Shown: positions 19,072 through 27,306 of the stretch, one piece after another
Layout: each line of letters begins with the position of its first letter
Position numbering within the stretch: position 1 is the stretch's first letter
Source: Caballeronia sordidicola
GTDB lineage: Bacteria; Pseudomonadota; Gammaproteobacteria; Burkholderiales; Burkholderiaceae
DNA length: 64,000 nucleotides
NCBI RefSeq assembly: GCF_001544455.2
Contig: NZ_FCOC02000013.1
Coordinates: forward strand, 62,001-126,000
Direction: 5' to 3'
The notes under the pieces: generated by a model
Told to the model about the DNA's origin: nothing
Database searches by the model: none
The model's input: only the letters and a program-made list of their open reading frames with translations
Translations under genes and position numbers: made by a program

Positions 19072-20082
19072 ATGCATTCGATTCAACTCGCCCTCTGGGC
19101 TGTCATTACGCTCGTCGTGGTCGCGCTGGTTTTCGACTTCATGAACGGCTTTCATGACGCCGCCAACTCCATTGCAACAGTCGTTTCCACCGGCGTGCTG
19201 AAACCCCAGCAGGCCGTCGCGTTTGCCGCGGCGTTCAACGTCATCGCGTATTTCATCTTCCATTTGAAGGTCGCGGCGACTGTAGGCAAGGGGACCATCG
19301 ACCCGGCCATCGTCGATCAGTACGTGATCTTCGGCGCGCTGGTCGGGGCTATCGGCTGGAACATCATTACCTGGCATTACGGGATTCCTTCGAGTTCATC
19401 GCATGCGCTGATCGGCGGACTGATGGGTTCCGCGTGGGCGAAGTCTGGTTGGGGCTCGCTCAACATGGACGGTCTGCTCAAGACCGTCTCCTTCATCTTC
19501 ATATCGCCGCTGCTGGGTTTCGTGCTCGGATCGCTTTTCATGCTGATCGTCTCGTGGATGTATTTCCGGACACCGCCATCCAAGGTGGACCGGCGCTTCA
19601 GGCGCTGGCAGCTTGTATCGGCGGGACTGTACAGCCTTGGGCACGGCGGCAACGACGCGCAGAAAACCATCGGCATTATCTGGATGCTGCTGATTGCAGC
19701 GGGTTATGCATCGGCCACGGCGGACGCACCGCCGATCTGGGTGATTGGCGGCTGTTATCTGTCGATGGGACTGGGCACGCTGTTCGGCGGCTGGCGCATT
19801 GTCCGCACGATGGGGCAGAAGATCACGAAGCTCAAACCGGTTGGCGGGTTTTGCGCGGAGTCGGGCGGGGCTATCACGCTGTTCGTGGCCTCGTTCCTAG
19901 GCATTCCTGTATCGACCACGCATACGATCACGGGCGCGATTGTTGGCGTGGGCGCCACACAGAAGTTCAGCGCGGTTCGATGGGGCGTGGCGGGAAATAT
20001 TGTGTGGGCGTGGATCTTGACGATCCCGGCATCGGCTGTGATGGCCGCGGGCGCGTGGTGGCTTGGACGGCACTTTTTCTAA
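19072..20082 (+). CDS. pit: Low-affinity inorganic phosphate transporter, Pit family
   Basis: The 336-residue membrane protein has about ten hydrophobic segments and the two inverted-repeat signatures of PiT transporters: NGFHDAANSIAT (25-36) and LGHGGNDAQKTIG (188-200). Late in the protein VSTTHTITGAIVGVGAT is also diagnostic. It imports phosphate as a metal-phosphate complex with protons. It is cotranscribed with the PhoU-like gene and ends at a bidirectional terminator. Confidence 0.95.
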   Translation: MHSIQLALWAVITLVVVALVFDFMNGFHDAANSIATVVSTGVLKPQQAVAFAAAFNVIAYFIFHLKVAATVGKGTIDPAIVDQYVIFGALVGAIGWNIITWHYGIPSSSSHALIGGLMGSAWAKSGWGSLNMDGLLKTVSFIFISPLLGFVLGSLFMLIVSWMYFRTPPSKVDRRFRRWQLVSAGLYSLGHGGNDAQKTIGIIWMLLIAAGYASATADAPPIWVIGGCYLSMGLGTLFGGWRIVRTMGQKITKLKPVGGFCAESGGAITLFVASFLGIPVSTTHTITGAIVGVGATQKFSAVRWGVAGNIVWAWILTIPASAVMAAGAWWLGRHFF

Positions 20083-20109
20083 AGCATCAGGGCAGCCACA
20101 CGGTTTGAG

Positions 20110-20137
20110 AAAACGGGCGACCAAAGTCGCCCGTTTT
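20110..20137. terminator. Bidirectional terminator between pit and the SDR gene
   Basis: The stem AAAACGGGCGAC / GTCGCCCGTTTT with a 4-base CAAA loop has A/T tracts on both sides, serving both converging genes. Confidence 0.85.
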
Positions 20138-20148
20138 CGTTTATGTTT

Positions 20149-20955
20149 TCAGATGAGCGGTGCGCCAACGCCGTCCATCGGAATGATCGCGCCAGATACA
20201 TAGCTCGCCTGACGGCTCGCCAGGAACAAAGCCACGTTGGCGATTTCATCAGGGTTCGCGTATCGGCCGAGCGGCACTTTTGCCTGGCTGCGAGCCAGCG
20301 CCTCGTCGCGCGTAATGCCTTCGCGCTGCGCTTCCAGCGCGAGTGCTTCCTCCACGCGTTCCGTCAGCGTCGCGCCCGGATTGATCGCGTTGATGCGGAT
20401 CCCGAGCTTTGCATAATGATGCGCGAGACCGACTGTCGCCAGCATCAGCGCCGCGTTCGCCGCGCCGCCGGCGATATGGATATCGCTCGCAATCTTGCCG
20501 CCCATTCCGATGATGTTGACCACCGCGCCCGGTTCGCTTTTCGGGTCGGCTTTCACGCGCTCGGCCATTTTTTTCAGCACGGCCTGTTGCGGATAAATGC
20601 ACGTAAAGTACTTGGCTTCCATCGCGGCTTTGTAGGCGTCGGCATCGAGCAGATCGGGGTCGTAGCGTTTCGCCGCGCCCGCGCAGTTCACGAGAATATC
20701 GATTGGCCCAAGCGCGCTTGTGGTTTCTTCCACCACGTCCTGCGCGCTGTGCGCTTCGTGAAGATCGGCGCGCGCGAGATGCACGTGATGGCCGTCCTGT
20801 GCAAGTTGTTCGCGCGCGCGTGCGAGGTTTGCTGCATCGCGGGAGACGATCGCGACGCGCGCGCCCTCTGCGGCAAATGCTCGCGCGCATGCGAAGCCAA
20901 TACCCTTGCTGCCGCCCGTGATGAGAACGACTTTGCCCGCAAGTCCCAAGTCCAT
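20149..20955 (-). CDS. Short-chain dehydrogenase/reductase-like protein without the Tyr-Lys pair
   Basis: The 268-residue Rossmann protein has the SDR cofactor motif TGGSKGIG (13-20), the NCAG motif (90-93) and INAINPGATLTERVEEAL after the catalytic strand. Where a normal SDR has Ser...Tyr-x3-Lys it reads NIIGMGGKIASDIHIAGGAANAALM (about 147-171), with no Tyr or Lys in register. It may bind NAD(P) but use altered chemistry or another substrate. The ATG at 20953-20955 has AAGGAG seven bases upstream, so longer in-frame starts are rejected. It stands alone between pit and the NlpC gene; substrate unknown. Confidence 0.88.
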   Translation of the reverse strand: MDLGLAGKVVLITGGSKGIGFACARAFAAEGARVAIVSRDAANLARAREQLAQDGHHVHLARADLHEAHSAQDVVEETTSALGPIDILVNCAGAAKRYDPDLLDADAYKAAMEAKYFTCIYPQQAVLKKMAERVKADPKSEPGAVVNIIGMGGKIASDIHIAGGAANAALMLATVGLAHHYAKLGIRINAINPGATLTERVEEALALEAQREGITRDEALARSQAKVPLGRYANPDEIANVALFLASRQASYVSGAIIPMDGVGAPLI

Positions 20956-21068
20956 GAGCTCACTCCTTATTGAGGCTGATTGCGATTGTTCTACGCCTGG
21001 AACCGGTGAACTACACACGATAGCAGAGGCCACCGGGACGTGCGCGTCAGTCGATAAGCTGAAGGCGC

Positions 21069-22196
21069 TCAGTAGCTGCCGTTGGCAAACTTGGCGATGG
21101 GATCGTCGGCGGGGGCGGGGCGTGTGGGCGTGAGCGGATTCGTCGATGCACGCATTACGTGGACGGCCGGGTCCGAGGCAGGAATGCGGGACACGGACGA
21201 CGGCTGCTGTTCCTGCACCGCGCGCACCTGCTGGGCGGCGAGGCGGGCAGTCGGCGGCGGCGGTTCAAAGGCGTCGGCCGCGGCCGCGATTGGATCCGGC
21301 GAATTCGATGCCGCAGCGATCGCATTCGATTCCGTCTGCGGCGCGCGTGCCGGTGAGCTTGCATTTGCCGCTTGCGACTGGCGTTGCGCGGCGGAAAGCG
21401 CGGGCGGTGGCGGTTCGAAAGGATCGGCACCCGGGCTCACGCTCGCCATGGCGGGTGAAACTGCGCCGGCGGATTGCGCTTGCCGCTGAGCCGCGGACAA
21501 TGCGGGCGGCGGTGGTTCGAACGCGTCAGCGCCTGGAGCGGTCCTGCCGCTGGTCGTCGCAACCTGCGTCTGCGATGAACGGCCCGATCCACTATCAGCG
21601 GGTACGGGAACCGGCGAGGCCAGATACGTCGGCGAATCGAATGGCGTTGGCGCGGCTTTCGGCGGCGCGACGCGGCGGATGCCATCGAAACGCTTCGCCC
21701 AGTACGGGTTCGTCAGGTAATCGAGGCGAACGGTGCCCCCAGTGGACGGCGCGTTGACAAAGCGCAGCTTGCCCACATAAATCCCGACATGCGAGTGCGC
21801 GCGTCCGGTCGTATTGAAGAAAATCAGGTCGCCGGGCGCCACTTCGTCCGGCTCGATCGACTCGCCGCGCGAGCTCATGTCGGCGGTCGTGCGTGGCAGA
21901 TTGACCGATGCCGCCCGATCGACCACATACCGGACCAGGCCACTGCAATCGAAACCGGCTTCCGGCGTATTGCCGCCCCAGCGGTACGGCACGCCGACAA
22001 GCGACATTGCCTGAATCGAGATTTCTTCTTGCCCAACGCTGTGATCGACGAAATTCGGGAAGCCCGATGGTTTGGCGAACGTGCGGTTCGCGGCGTTCGC
22101 GCTCGATTCGCCCGGCGCGTGCGATATCCGTTGCGGCGCGCTGGAACACGCGGCAACGAGAAAGGTGAGCAGCAGCAGTGACCAGAATCGACGCAT
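21069..22196 (-). CDS. NlpC/P60 family cell-wall peptidase lipoprotein with repetitive tail
   Basis: The 375-residue protein has a lipobox LVAAC (lipidated Cys17), then an NlpC/P60 domain (about 56-175). Nucleophile Cys84 is in GFDCSGLVRYV, His136 in HSHVGIYVG, and Asn148 occupies the third catalytic position. It probably cleaves peptidoglycan peptide cross-links or stems from the outer-membrane inner face. The C-terminal 200 residues are Pro/Ala/Gln-rich and hold three copies of D-[AP]-FEPPPP followed by ALSAAQRQ-like sequence (about 223-241, 257-275, 307-322). That tail looks disordered and could span the periplasm or bind a partner. Confidence 0.9.
   Translation of the reverse strand: MRRFWSLLLLTFLVAACSSAPQRISHAPGESSANAANRTFAKPSGFPNFVDHSVGQEEISIQAMSLVGVPYRWGGNTPEAGFDCSGLVRYVVDRAASVNLPRTTADMSSRGESIEPDEVAPGDLIFFNTTGRAHSHVGIYVGKLRFVNAPSTGGTVRLDYLTNPYWAKRFDGIRRVAPPKAAPTPFDSPTYLASPVPVPADSGSGRSSQTQVATTSGRTAPGADAFEPPPPALSAAQRQAQSAGAVSPAMASVSPGADPFEPPPPALSAAQRQSQAANASSPARAPQTESNAIAAASNSPDPIAAAADAFEPPPPTARLAAQQVRAVQEQQPSSVSRIPASDPAVHVMRASTNPLTPTRPAPADDPIAKFANGSY
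21231..21530 (-). repeat. In-frame degenerate repeats in the NlpC/P60 lipoprotein tail
   Basis: Three in-frame units encode DAFEPPPPALSAAQRQ, DPFEPPPPALSAAQRQ and DAFEPPPPTARLAAQQ, with variable Ala/Ser/Pro spacers of about 18 and 34 residues. The first two are nearly identical, suggesting internal duplication. Confidence 0.8.
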
Positions 22197-22350
22197 TAGG
22201 AAGGGCGAGCCCGGGCGAAATCCGCGCGCTCGCCATGTTGATGGTCTCGCGATACTAGCCCGTCAGACGGGCCTGCGGCAAGTTTTCTTGACAAGTTACT
22301 TGAGGTTTACGCTGTAAGTATCGTCTGAGCGATGATAAAAAACCACAAAA

Positions 22351-22381
22351 AAAGCCCGGCAAGCGATGCTTGCCGGGCTTT
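22351..22381 (-). terminator. Rho-independent terminator after the phoH-like gene
   Basis: A 14-base perfect stem AAAGCCCGGCAAGC / GCTTGCCGGGCTTT with a 3-base loop is followed on the minus strand by a T-rich tract. Confidence 0.9.
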
Positions 22382-22398
22382 CAAAACGCGTTGCTGAC

Positions 22399-24267
22399 TC
22401 AAAGAATATCGGAAGCGTAATCCGCCAGACGGGACCGTTCGCCGCGCGCCAGGGTCACGTGCCCGCTATGCGTCCAGCCCTTGAAGCGATCAACCACGTA
22501 GGTCAGGCCCGAACTGCCTTCGGTCAGATAAGGCGTATCGATCTGCGCAATATTGCCCAGGCACACGATTTTCGTGCCGGGACCCGCGCGCGTGACGAGC
22601 GTTTTCATCTGTTTCGGCGTCAGGTTCTGCGCTTCATCGATGATCACGTACTTGTCCACGAACGTCCGTCCGCGCATGAAATTCATGCTCTTCACCTTCA
22701 GGCGCGAGCGGATCAGTTCCTGCGTGGCGGCCCGGCCCCATTCGCCGGCGGCGTCGTCCGTCTTTTGCAGGACTTCGAGGTTGTCGTCGAATGCGCCCAT
22801 CCATGGCTGCATTTTTTCCTCTTCGGTACCCGGCAAAAAGCCGATATCTTCGCCGACCGGGACCGTCGCGCGCGTCACGATAATCTCGTTGTAACGCTTG
22901 TCGTCAAGGACTTGCGCAAGGCCTGCAGCCAATGCCATCAAGGTCTTGCCCGTTCCGGCCTGACCCAGCAGCGTGACGAAATCCACATCCGGGTTCATCA
23001 GCAGGTTCAACGCAAAATTCTGCTCCCGATTGCGCGATGTAATGCCCCACACATTGTTCTTGTGATGGCTGTAATCACGCAGCGTTTGCAGCAGCGCCGT
23101 CTTGCCGTTGAGTTCACGCACGATTCCGTAAAACGACGGCTCGCCGTTCTGCGGCTCGAAGTACACGAACTCATTGACCAGCATGGACGCGCATTGCGGA
23201 CCGGTGACGCGGTAATACGTCGTGCCCGTCTTCGTGTCCTGCCAGCTTTCCATGCCCTTCGCGTGTTTCGTCCAGAAATCCGAAGGCAGCGCGCGCACGC
23301 CGGAATACAGCAGGTCCTTGTCTTCGAGAACCTGATCGTTGAAATAGTCTTCCGCCGGCAGGCCGAGCGCGTGGGCCTTGATGCGCATGTTGATGTCTTT
23401 CGACACCAGCACGACCTGGCGATCCGTCCGCTCTTTTTGCAGCGCGCGGACCACGCCGAGAATCTGGTTATCGGCCTTGCCGACCGGCAGGCCCTCGACC
23501 GGTTCGATATCGGTCAGCGTGGTCTGGAAGTACAGACGGCCGGTTGCATCGCGATTACCCAGCGCGGACAGCGGCAATCCCGCCGACATTTCGCCGACGT
23601 GAGCGACCAGCGCATCCAGCGTGCGGCTGACCTGACGCGCATTGCGTGCCACTTCCGACATGCCTTTCTTGTGGTTATCGAGTTCTTCGAGCGTCATCAT
23701 GGGCAGATAGACGTCGTGTTCCTCGAACCGGAACAGCGATGACGGATCGTGCATCAGCACGTTTGTGTCGAGCACGAACAGCTTGCCAATCTCGTTCTCC
23801 GGCTGGCCGCGCTGGCGGCGCTTTTGCTGGCCGCGCGGTTGGGCGGCGGCGGAGGCCGGCGCGGCAGGGGCTTCGGAGCGGGTGCGCACCTCGACCGGCG
23901 CGCGGGCGACGGCAGGCTGATTCGTCTCGACCTGTTCGGCTGGCGCAGTTGCGGGCTGCAGCAAGGCCGCGGTTTGTCTGGCACGGCGCGTACGCGCGGC
24001 GGGCGCGGTATCGGAGGCTTCCACGGCCGACCCTTTTGCGGCATTCGCGAGCGTTTCGCTGGCGATCGCGCGCAACGTGTTCGCAGTGTTTGCCGCAGCG
24101 GGGCGCGAAGCGCCTACGGGTGCGGCGAATTCGGTATCGGACTCGGCGGTTGCCAGGTCGCCCTCGCTCGCCTGTTTCTTCGATGGCCGGGCAGGCCGGG
24201 CTTTGGCCTTGTATTCTTCAGACGGCAGGAGGTTGCCGAGCTTGACGGGTGCGGTAGGCAAAGGCAT
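22399..24267 (-). CDS. PIN-PhoH fusion ATPase (PhoH2 type)
   Basis: The 622-residue protein has three parts. An Ala/Arg/Pro-rich, probably disordered N-terminus spans 1 to about 155. A PIN nuclease-like domain spans about 162-300, with LDTNVLM (Asp167) and later acidic residues. A C-terminal PhoH ATPase has Walker A GQAGTGKT (435-442) and Walker B VIIDEAQN (541-548). PIN-PhoH proteins are RNA helicase/ribonuclease candidates. The N-terminal extension is long for the family. The ATG at 24265-24267 has GAGGGAAA upstream; the frame stays open further but without a plausible start. The gene ends at a strong terminator. Confidence 0.9.
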   Translation of the reverse strand: MPLPTAPVKLGNLLPSEEYKAKARPARPSKKQASEGDLATAESDTEFAAPVGASRPAAANTANTLRAIASETLANAAKGSAVEASDTAPAARTRRARQTAALLQPATAPAEQVETNQPAVARAPVEVRTRSEAPAAPASAAAQPRGQQKRRQRGQPENEIGKLFVLDTNVLMHDPSSLFRFEEHDVYLPMMTLEELDNHKKGMSEVARNARQVSRTLDALVAHVGEMSAGLPLSALGNRDATGRLYFQTTLTDIEPVEGLPVGKADNQILGVVRALQKERTDRQVVLVSKDINMRIKAHALGLPAEDYFNDQVLEDKDLLYSGVRALPSDFWTKHAKGMESWQDTKTGTTYYRVTGPQCASMLVNEFVYFEPQNGEPSFYGIVRELNGKTALLQTLRDYSHHKNNVWGITSRNREQNFALNLLMNPDVDFVTLLGQAGTGKTLMALAAGLAQVLDDKRYNEIIVTRATVPVGEDIGFLPGTEEEKMQPWMGAFDDNLEVLQKTDDAAGEWGRAATQELIRSRLKVKSMNFMRGRTFVDKYVIIDEAQNLTPKQMKTLVTRAGPGTKIVCLGNIAQIDTPYLTEGSSGLTYVVDRFKGWTHSGHVTLARGERSRLADYASDIL

Positions 24268-24520
24268 GGTTTCCCTCGAAAGGATCGGATCGTATGTCGT
24301 GCGTCGCCTGTCGCATCCTGCTGGATTGGCCCTGGCAATCAAGGCCGGACTACTTGCAGTTTGCGCCCGGTGACGCGCTTCGGTTTCGAAAACGCCGGTT
24401 CGCCTAGATTTCGATCGGCTCCTTGGAAGTTGCGTCCTGAAGATCAAACGGGGAGTCAAACGCGCGGACGGCGCGGCGCGCCGAGGGCGCGTGCGCAGCG
24501 GAGGAGGGAGCGTCCGCAAA

Positions 24521-24558
24521 CAAAAAAGCCGCCGTCCCGGACGATGGGACCAGCGGCT
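24521..24558 (-). terminator. Rho-independent terminator downstream of bcp and the structured region
   Basis: On the minus strand AGCCGCTGGTCCC pairs with GGGACGGCGGCT (one bulge, 7-base loop) and runs straight into TTTTTTG. It closes whatever is transcribed from bcp or from the structured stretch between. Confidence 0.85.
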
Positions 24559-24730
24559 CGGCAGCGCCTGCTTCCTTACTCCTTTCGTCCTTCGCTTCGC
24601 CCGGAAAGCCCGGGGGTTGCGTGTAGCGTAGACCGGTGCCGGTCGCGGGCAAACCCGCGATACACCGGGCGCTACGTAAAGAGAAATGGAGGGAGGGGCA
24701 TGCGCTCATTGCGAATCAATATAACGTGCC
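24559..24730 (-). ncRNA. Candidate structured RNA between bcp and its terminator
   Basis: This non-coding stretch reads on the minus strand into a terminator. It contains a long hairpin at 24623-24675 made of three stacked helices: GTAGCG/CGCTAC outer, CCGGTG/CACCGG middle and TCGCGGG/CCCGCGA inner with a four-base loop. A second hairpin CCCGG/CCGGG lies at 24600-24614. A TATATT element near the bcp 3' end could be a -10 box. It does not match tmRNA, RNase P, SRP or 6S hallmarks that I know. It may be a bcp 3' UTR, a 3'-derived small RNA, or a regulatory element. Confidence 0.4.
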
Positions 24731-25192
24731 TCAAAGCGCTTGTACAGCTTCCACAATCTGCTCGACGTGACCCGGCACCTTTACGCCACGGAACTCCCGG
24801 CGAAGCACGCCTTTGCCGTCCAGAAGGAAGGTCGAACGCTCGATTCCGCGGACTTCCTTGCCATACATTTTCTTCATTTTGATGACGCCGAACAGCGAGC
24901 AGATGGCTTCGTCGGAATCGGATACGAGCGTGTACGGCAGTTCCAGCTTCGCCTTGAAGTTGTCGTGCGACTTCACGCTGTCGCGCGAAATGCCGATGAC
25001 TTCGGCGCCCGCCGCTTTGAACCGTTCGTAAAGATCGCGGAACTGCAGGCTTTCGGTCGTGCAGCCCGGCGTGTTGTCCTTCGGGTAGAAAAACAGCACG
25101 ACCTTCTTGCCTCGCAGGCTGGACAACGAAAAGTCGCCGCCGGTTGCGGGGGCTGTGAAATCGGGAACGGGTTGATCGACTGCGATCGGCAC
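24731..25192 (-). CDS. bcp: Thiol peroxidase, Bcp/PrxQ family peroxiredoxin
   Basis: The 153-residue peroxiredoxin has the peroxidatic Cys44 in YPKDNTPGCTTESLQF. The second Cys found five residues later in E. coli Bcp is absent here (Leu49). Another Cys at 98 (SDEAICSLFGV) could resolve the sulfenate, or a partner thiol does. It reduces hydrogen and organic peroxides with thioredoxin. The start is GTG at 25190-25192, directly behind a strong GAGGAGA site and giving the normal family length. The frame extends upstream without a plausible start. Confidence 0.93.
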   Translation of the reverse strand: MPIAVDQPVPDFTAPATGGDFSLSSLRGKKVVLFFYPKDNTPGCTTESLQFRDLYERFKAAGAEVIGISRDSVKSHDNFKAKLELPYTLVSDSDEAICSLFGVIKMKKMYGKEVRGIERSTFLLDGKGVLRREFRGVKVPGHVEQIVEAVQAL

Positions 25193-25350
25193 GGAGTTTC
25201 TCCTCTTTTTTATCGATGACGCGCGTTCGAGCGCCAGTTTCTGGCGGCCGGACACGTTGAGACGGTGTTGCGGAGGTGGTGCAGATAAACGATGGGTTCT
25301 CGGCAGCGCGTTTGGCGTTGGACCCGCGTGAACCGAACCCGCTCCGAGGA

Positions 25351-26247
25351 TCAATCCGGCTGCAGGATCAACTCGCCCGCGCGGCCGGGAATCTCTCCCC
25401 ACGCGACAGGGTACGTGGGCAGCGCCGCGCGGTCCAGCGTCGCATAGTAGTCACCCATCGTGCAGAAAGTGTGACCTTGCGCGCTCCAGCCGGCGAGCAT
25501 CTGCTCGAAAACCGGGGCGAGCTTTTGTCCCTCGAGTTCGGCGTGCAGCGTGAACACCTGATCGCGATTCTGTTTCGACGTCAGTCCCAGCAGATGCGCG
25601 GCAACGTTGCCGACATCGACTCCGTCCACGCCCAGCACTTCGTCAAGCGTGGGCAGCGTCGTCGGCATTTGCACGTGGTTCAGGACACGTCCGTCGAGGA
25701 CCGGAATGTACGGCGTGTGGCCACGGCCGTCGGACGCGTATTTCATGCCCCAGGCATCGATCTGTTCGAACGAGTAGCCGTTCATTTGCCAGCCCGCCGC
25801 GCCATGAGTCAAGGGCGCTGCGCCGAAAATTTCGACAAAACGCGCGTGGCTGCGCTGCATCTGCGCGGCCGTCCATTCGCGGTTGCCGGCACGGACGTTG
25901 TCCTGCCAATAGACGTGATCCCACGTATGGATGCCGCACTCGAAACCTGCTTCATGGATCGCGCGCATTTCCGCGACGGCGCGACGGCCAATATCCGGCC
26001 CCGGCAGCAGCACGCCATACATGAGCGTCTTCACGCCGTAGTGCTCGACGACCGACGTCCGCGAAACCTTCTTGAGAAATCCCGGGCGAAACACGCGGCG
26101 CAGGGCCCAGCCGGTATGGTCGGGCCCGAGACTGAACAGGAAGGTCGCGCGGGCGCGATATTTGTCGAGCAGGCGCGCGAGATTCGGCACGCCTTCGCGC
26201 GTGCCGCGCAATGTATCGACGTCGATTTTCAGAACGATGCGAGCCAC
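25351..26247 (-). CDS. arnD: 4-deoxy-4-formamido-L-arabinose-phosphoundecaprenol deformylase
   Basis: The 298-residue polysaccharide-deacetylase (NodB) fold protein carries KIDVDT (Asp9, Asp11), FSLGPDHTGWALRR and CGIHTWDHVYWQDNV, all typical of ArnD. It removes the formyl group from undecaprenyl-phosphate-Ara4FN, leaving Ara4N for transfer by ArnT. It is the last gene of the arn locus, 9 bases after the decarboxylase gene. Confidence 0.93.
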   Translation of the reverse strand: MARIVLKIDVDTLRGTREGVPNLARLLDKYRARATFLFSLGPDHTGWALRRVFRPGFLKKVSRTSVVEHYGVKTLMYGVLLPGPDIGRRAVAEMRAIHEAGFECGIHTWDHVYWQDNVRAGNREWTAAQMQRSHARFVEIFGAAPLTHGAAGWQMNGYSFEQIDAWGMKYASDGRGHTPYIPVLDGRVLNHVQMPTTLPTLDEVLGVDGVDVGNVAAHLLGLTSKQNRDQVFTLHAELEGQKLAPVFEQMLAGWSAQGHTFCTMGDYYATLDRAALPTYPVAWGEIPGRAGELILQPD

Positions 26248-26256
26248 GCGCCGCCC

Positions 26257-27306
26257 TTAGCTCTGGTCTTCGACAAGACGCCGGGCCGTGGCCACATCGC
26301 CGCGATACGCTTCGAAAATCTTGCGCAGCGCATCGTCCATGGTCGCAACCGGCTTCCAGTCGAGCTCTTCAATGGTGTTGTCGATCTTTGGCACGCGGTT
26401 CTGGACGTCCTGATAACCCGCGCCGTAGTAAGCGCCCGACGAGGTCTCGACCAGTTGCACGGTCTTCGCGCTTTCTGCGTACTCGCTGATCTCGTTGGCG
26501 AGCTTCAGCATCTTGTTCGCGAGTTCGCGCACCGAGAAGTTGTTGCTCGGATTGCCGATGTTGTAGATCTTGCCCGTCGCCACGCCGTTCTTGTTCTCGA
26601 TGATCTTCATCAACGCGCCAATGCCGTCGTCGATGTCCGTGAACGCACGCTTTTGCGCGCCGCCATCCACGAGACTGATGTTTTCGCCGCGCACGATATG
26701 GCCGAGGAACTGCGTGACCACGCGCGAGCTGCCTTCCTTCGGCGTGTAGATGGAATCGAGTCCCGGGCCGATCCAGTTGAACGGACGGAACAGCGTGAAG
26801 TTCAGGCCTTCCATGCCGTAGCCCCAGATCACGCGGTCCATCAGCTGTTTCGAGCACGCGTAGATCCAGCGCGGCTTGTTGATCGGGCCGTAGCTCAGTT
26901 GCGATTCTTCGGGGTCGAACTGCTCGTCCGTGCACATGCCGTACACCTCGGAAGTCGACGGAAACACGAGATGTTTGCCGTACTTCACGGCCGAACGCAC
27001 GATGGGCAGGTTGGCTTCGAAGTCGAGTTCGAACACGCGCAGCGGCTGTTTCACGTAGGTTGCCGGCGTGGCGATAGCGACCAGCGGGAGAATCACATCG
27101 CACTTCTTGATGTGGTATTCGACCCATTCCTTGTTGATCGTGATGTCGCCTTCGAAGAAATGCATGCGCTCGTGATTGGCGAGCTCGCCCAGGCGGTCGC
27201 GCTGCATGTCCATGCCGAAGACTTCCCAGTCGGTCGTTTCGAGAATGCGCTTGGAAAGGTGGTGTCCAATGAAGCCGTTGACACCCAGGATCAGGACTTT
27301 TTTCAT
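26257..27306 (-). CDS. arnA: UDP-glucuronate decarboxylase (ArnA C-terminal function, separate gene)
   Basis: The 349-residue extended SDR has GVNGFIG (8-14) and the catalytic pair Tyr149/Lys153 in WIYACSKQLMDRV, with PSTSEVYG before. It oxidises and decarboxylates UDP-glucuronate to UDP-4-keto-pentose. In E. coli this domain is fused C-terminally to the formyltransferase; here it is a stand-alone gene. Its ATG overlaps the formyltransferase stop as ATGA at 27303-27306, so the two are translationally coupled. Confidence 0.92.
   Translation of the reverse strand: MKKVLILGVNGFIGHHLSKRILETTDWEVFGMDMQRDRLGELANHERMHFFEGDITINKEWVEYHIKKCDVILPLVAIATPATYVKQPLRVFELDFEANLPIVRSAVKYGKHLVFPSTSEVYGMCTDEQFDPEESQLSYGPINKPRWIYACSKQLMDRVIWGYGMEGLNFTLFRPFNWIGPGLDSIYTPKEGSSRVVTQFLGHIVRGENISLVDGGAQKRAFTDIDDGIGALMKIIENKNGVATGKIYNIGNPSNNFSVRELANKMLKLANEISEYAESAKTVQLVETSSGAYYGAGYQDVQNRVPKIDNTIEELDWKPVATMDDALRKIFEAYRGDVATARRLVEDQS

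Noticed and set aside
24559..24730. Structured stretch as 6S RNA, tmRNA or RNase P RNA
   Set aside because: It lacks the long rod with central bubble of 6S, the tRNA-like ends of tmRNA and the conserved P4 sequences of RNase P; left as an unassigned candidate.
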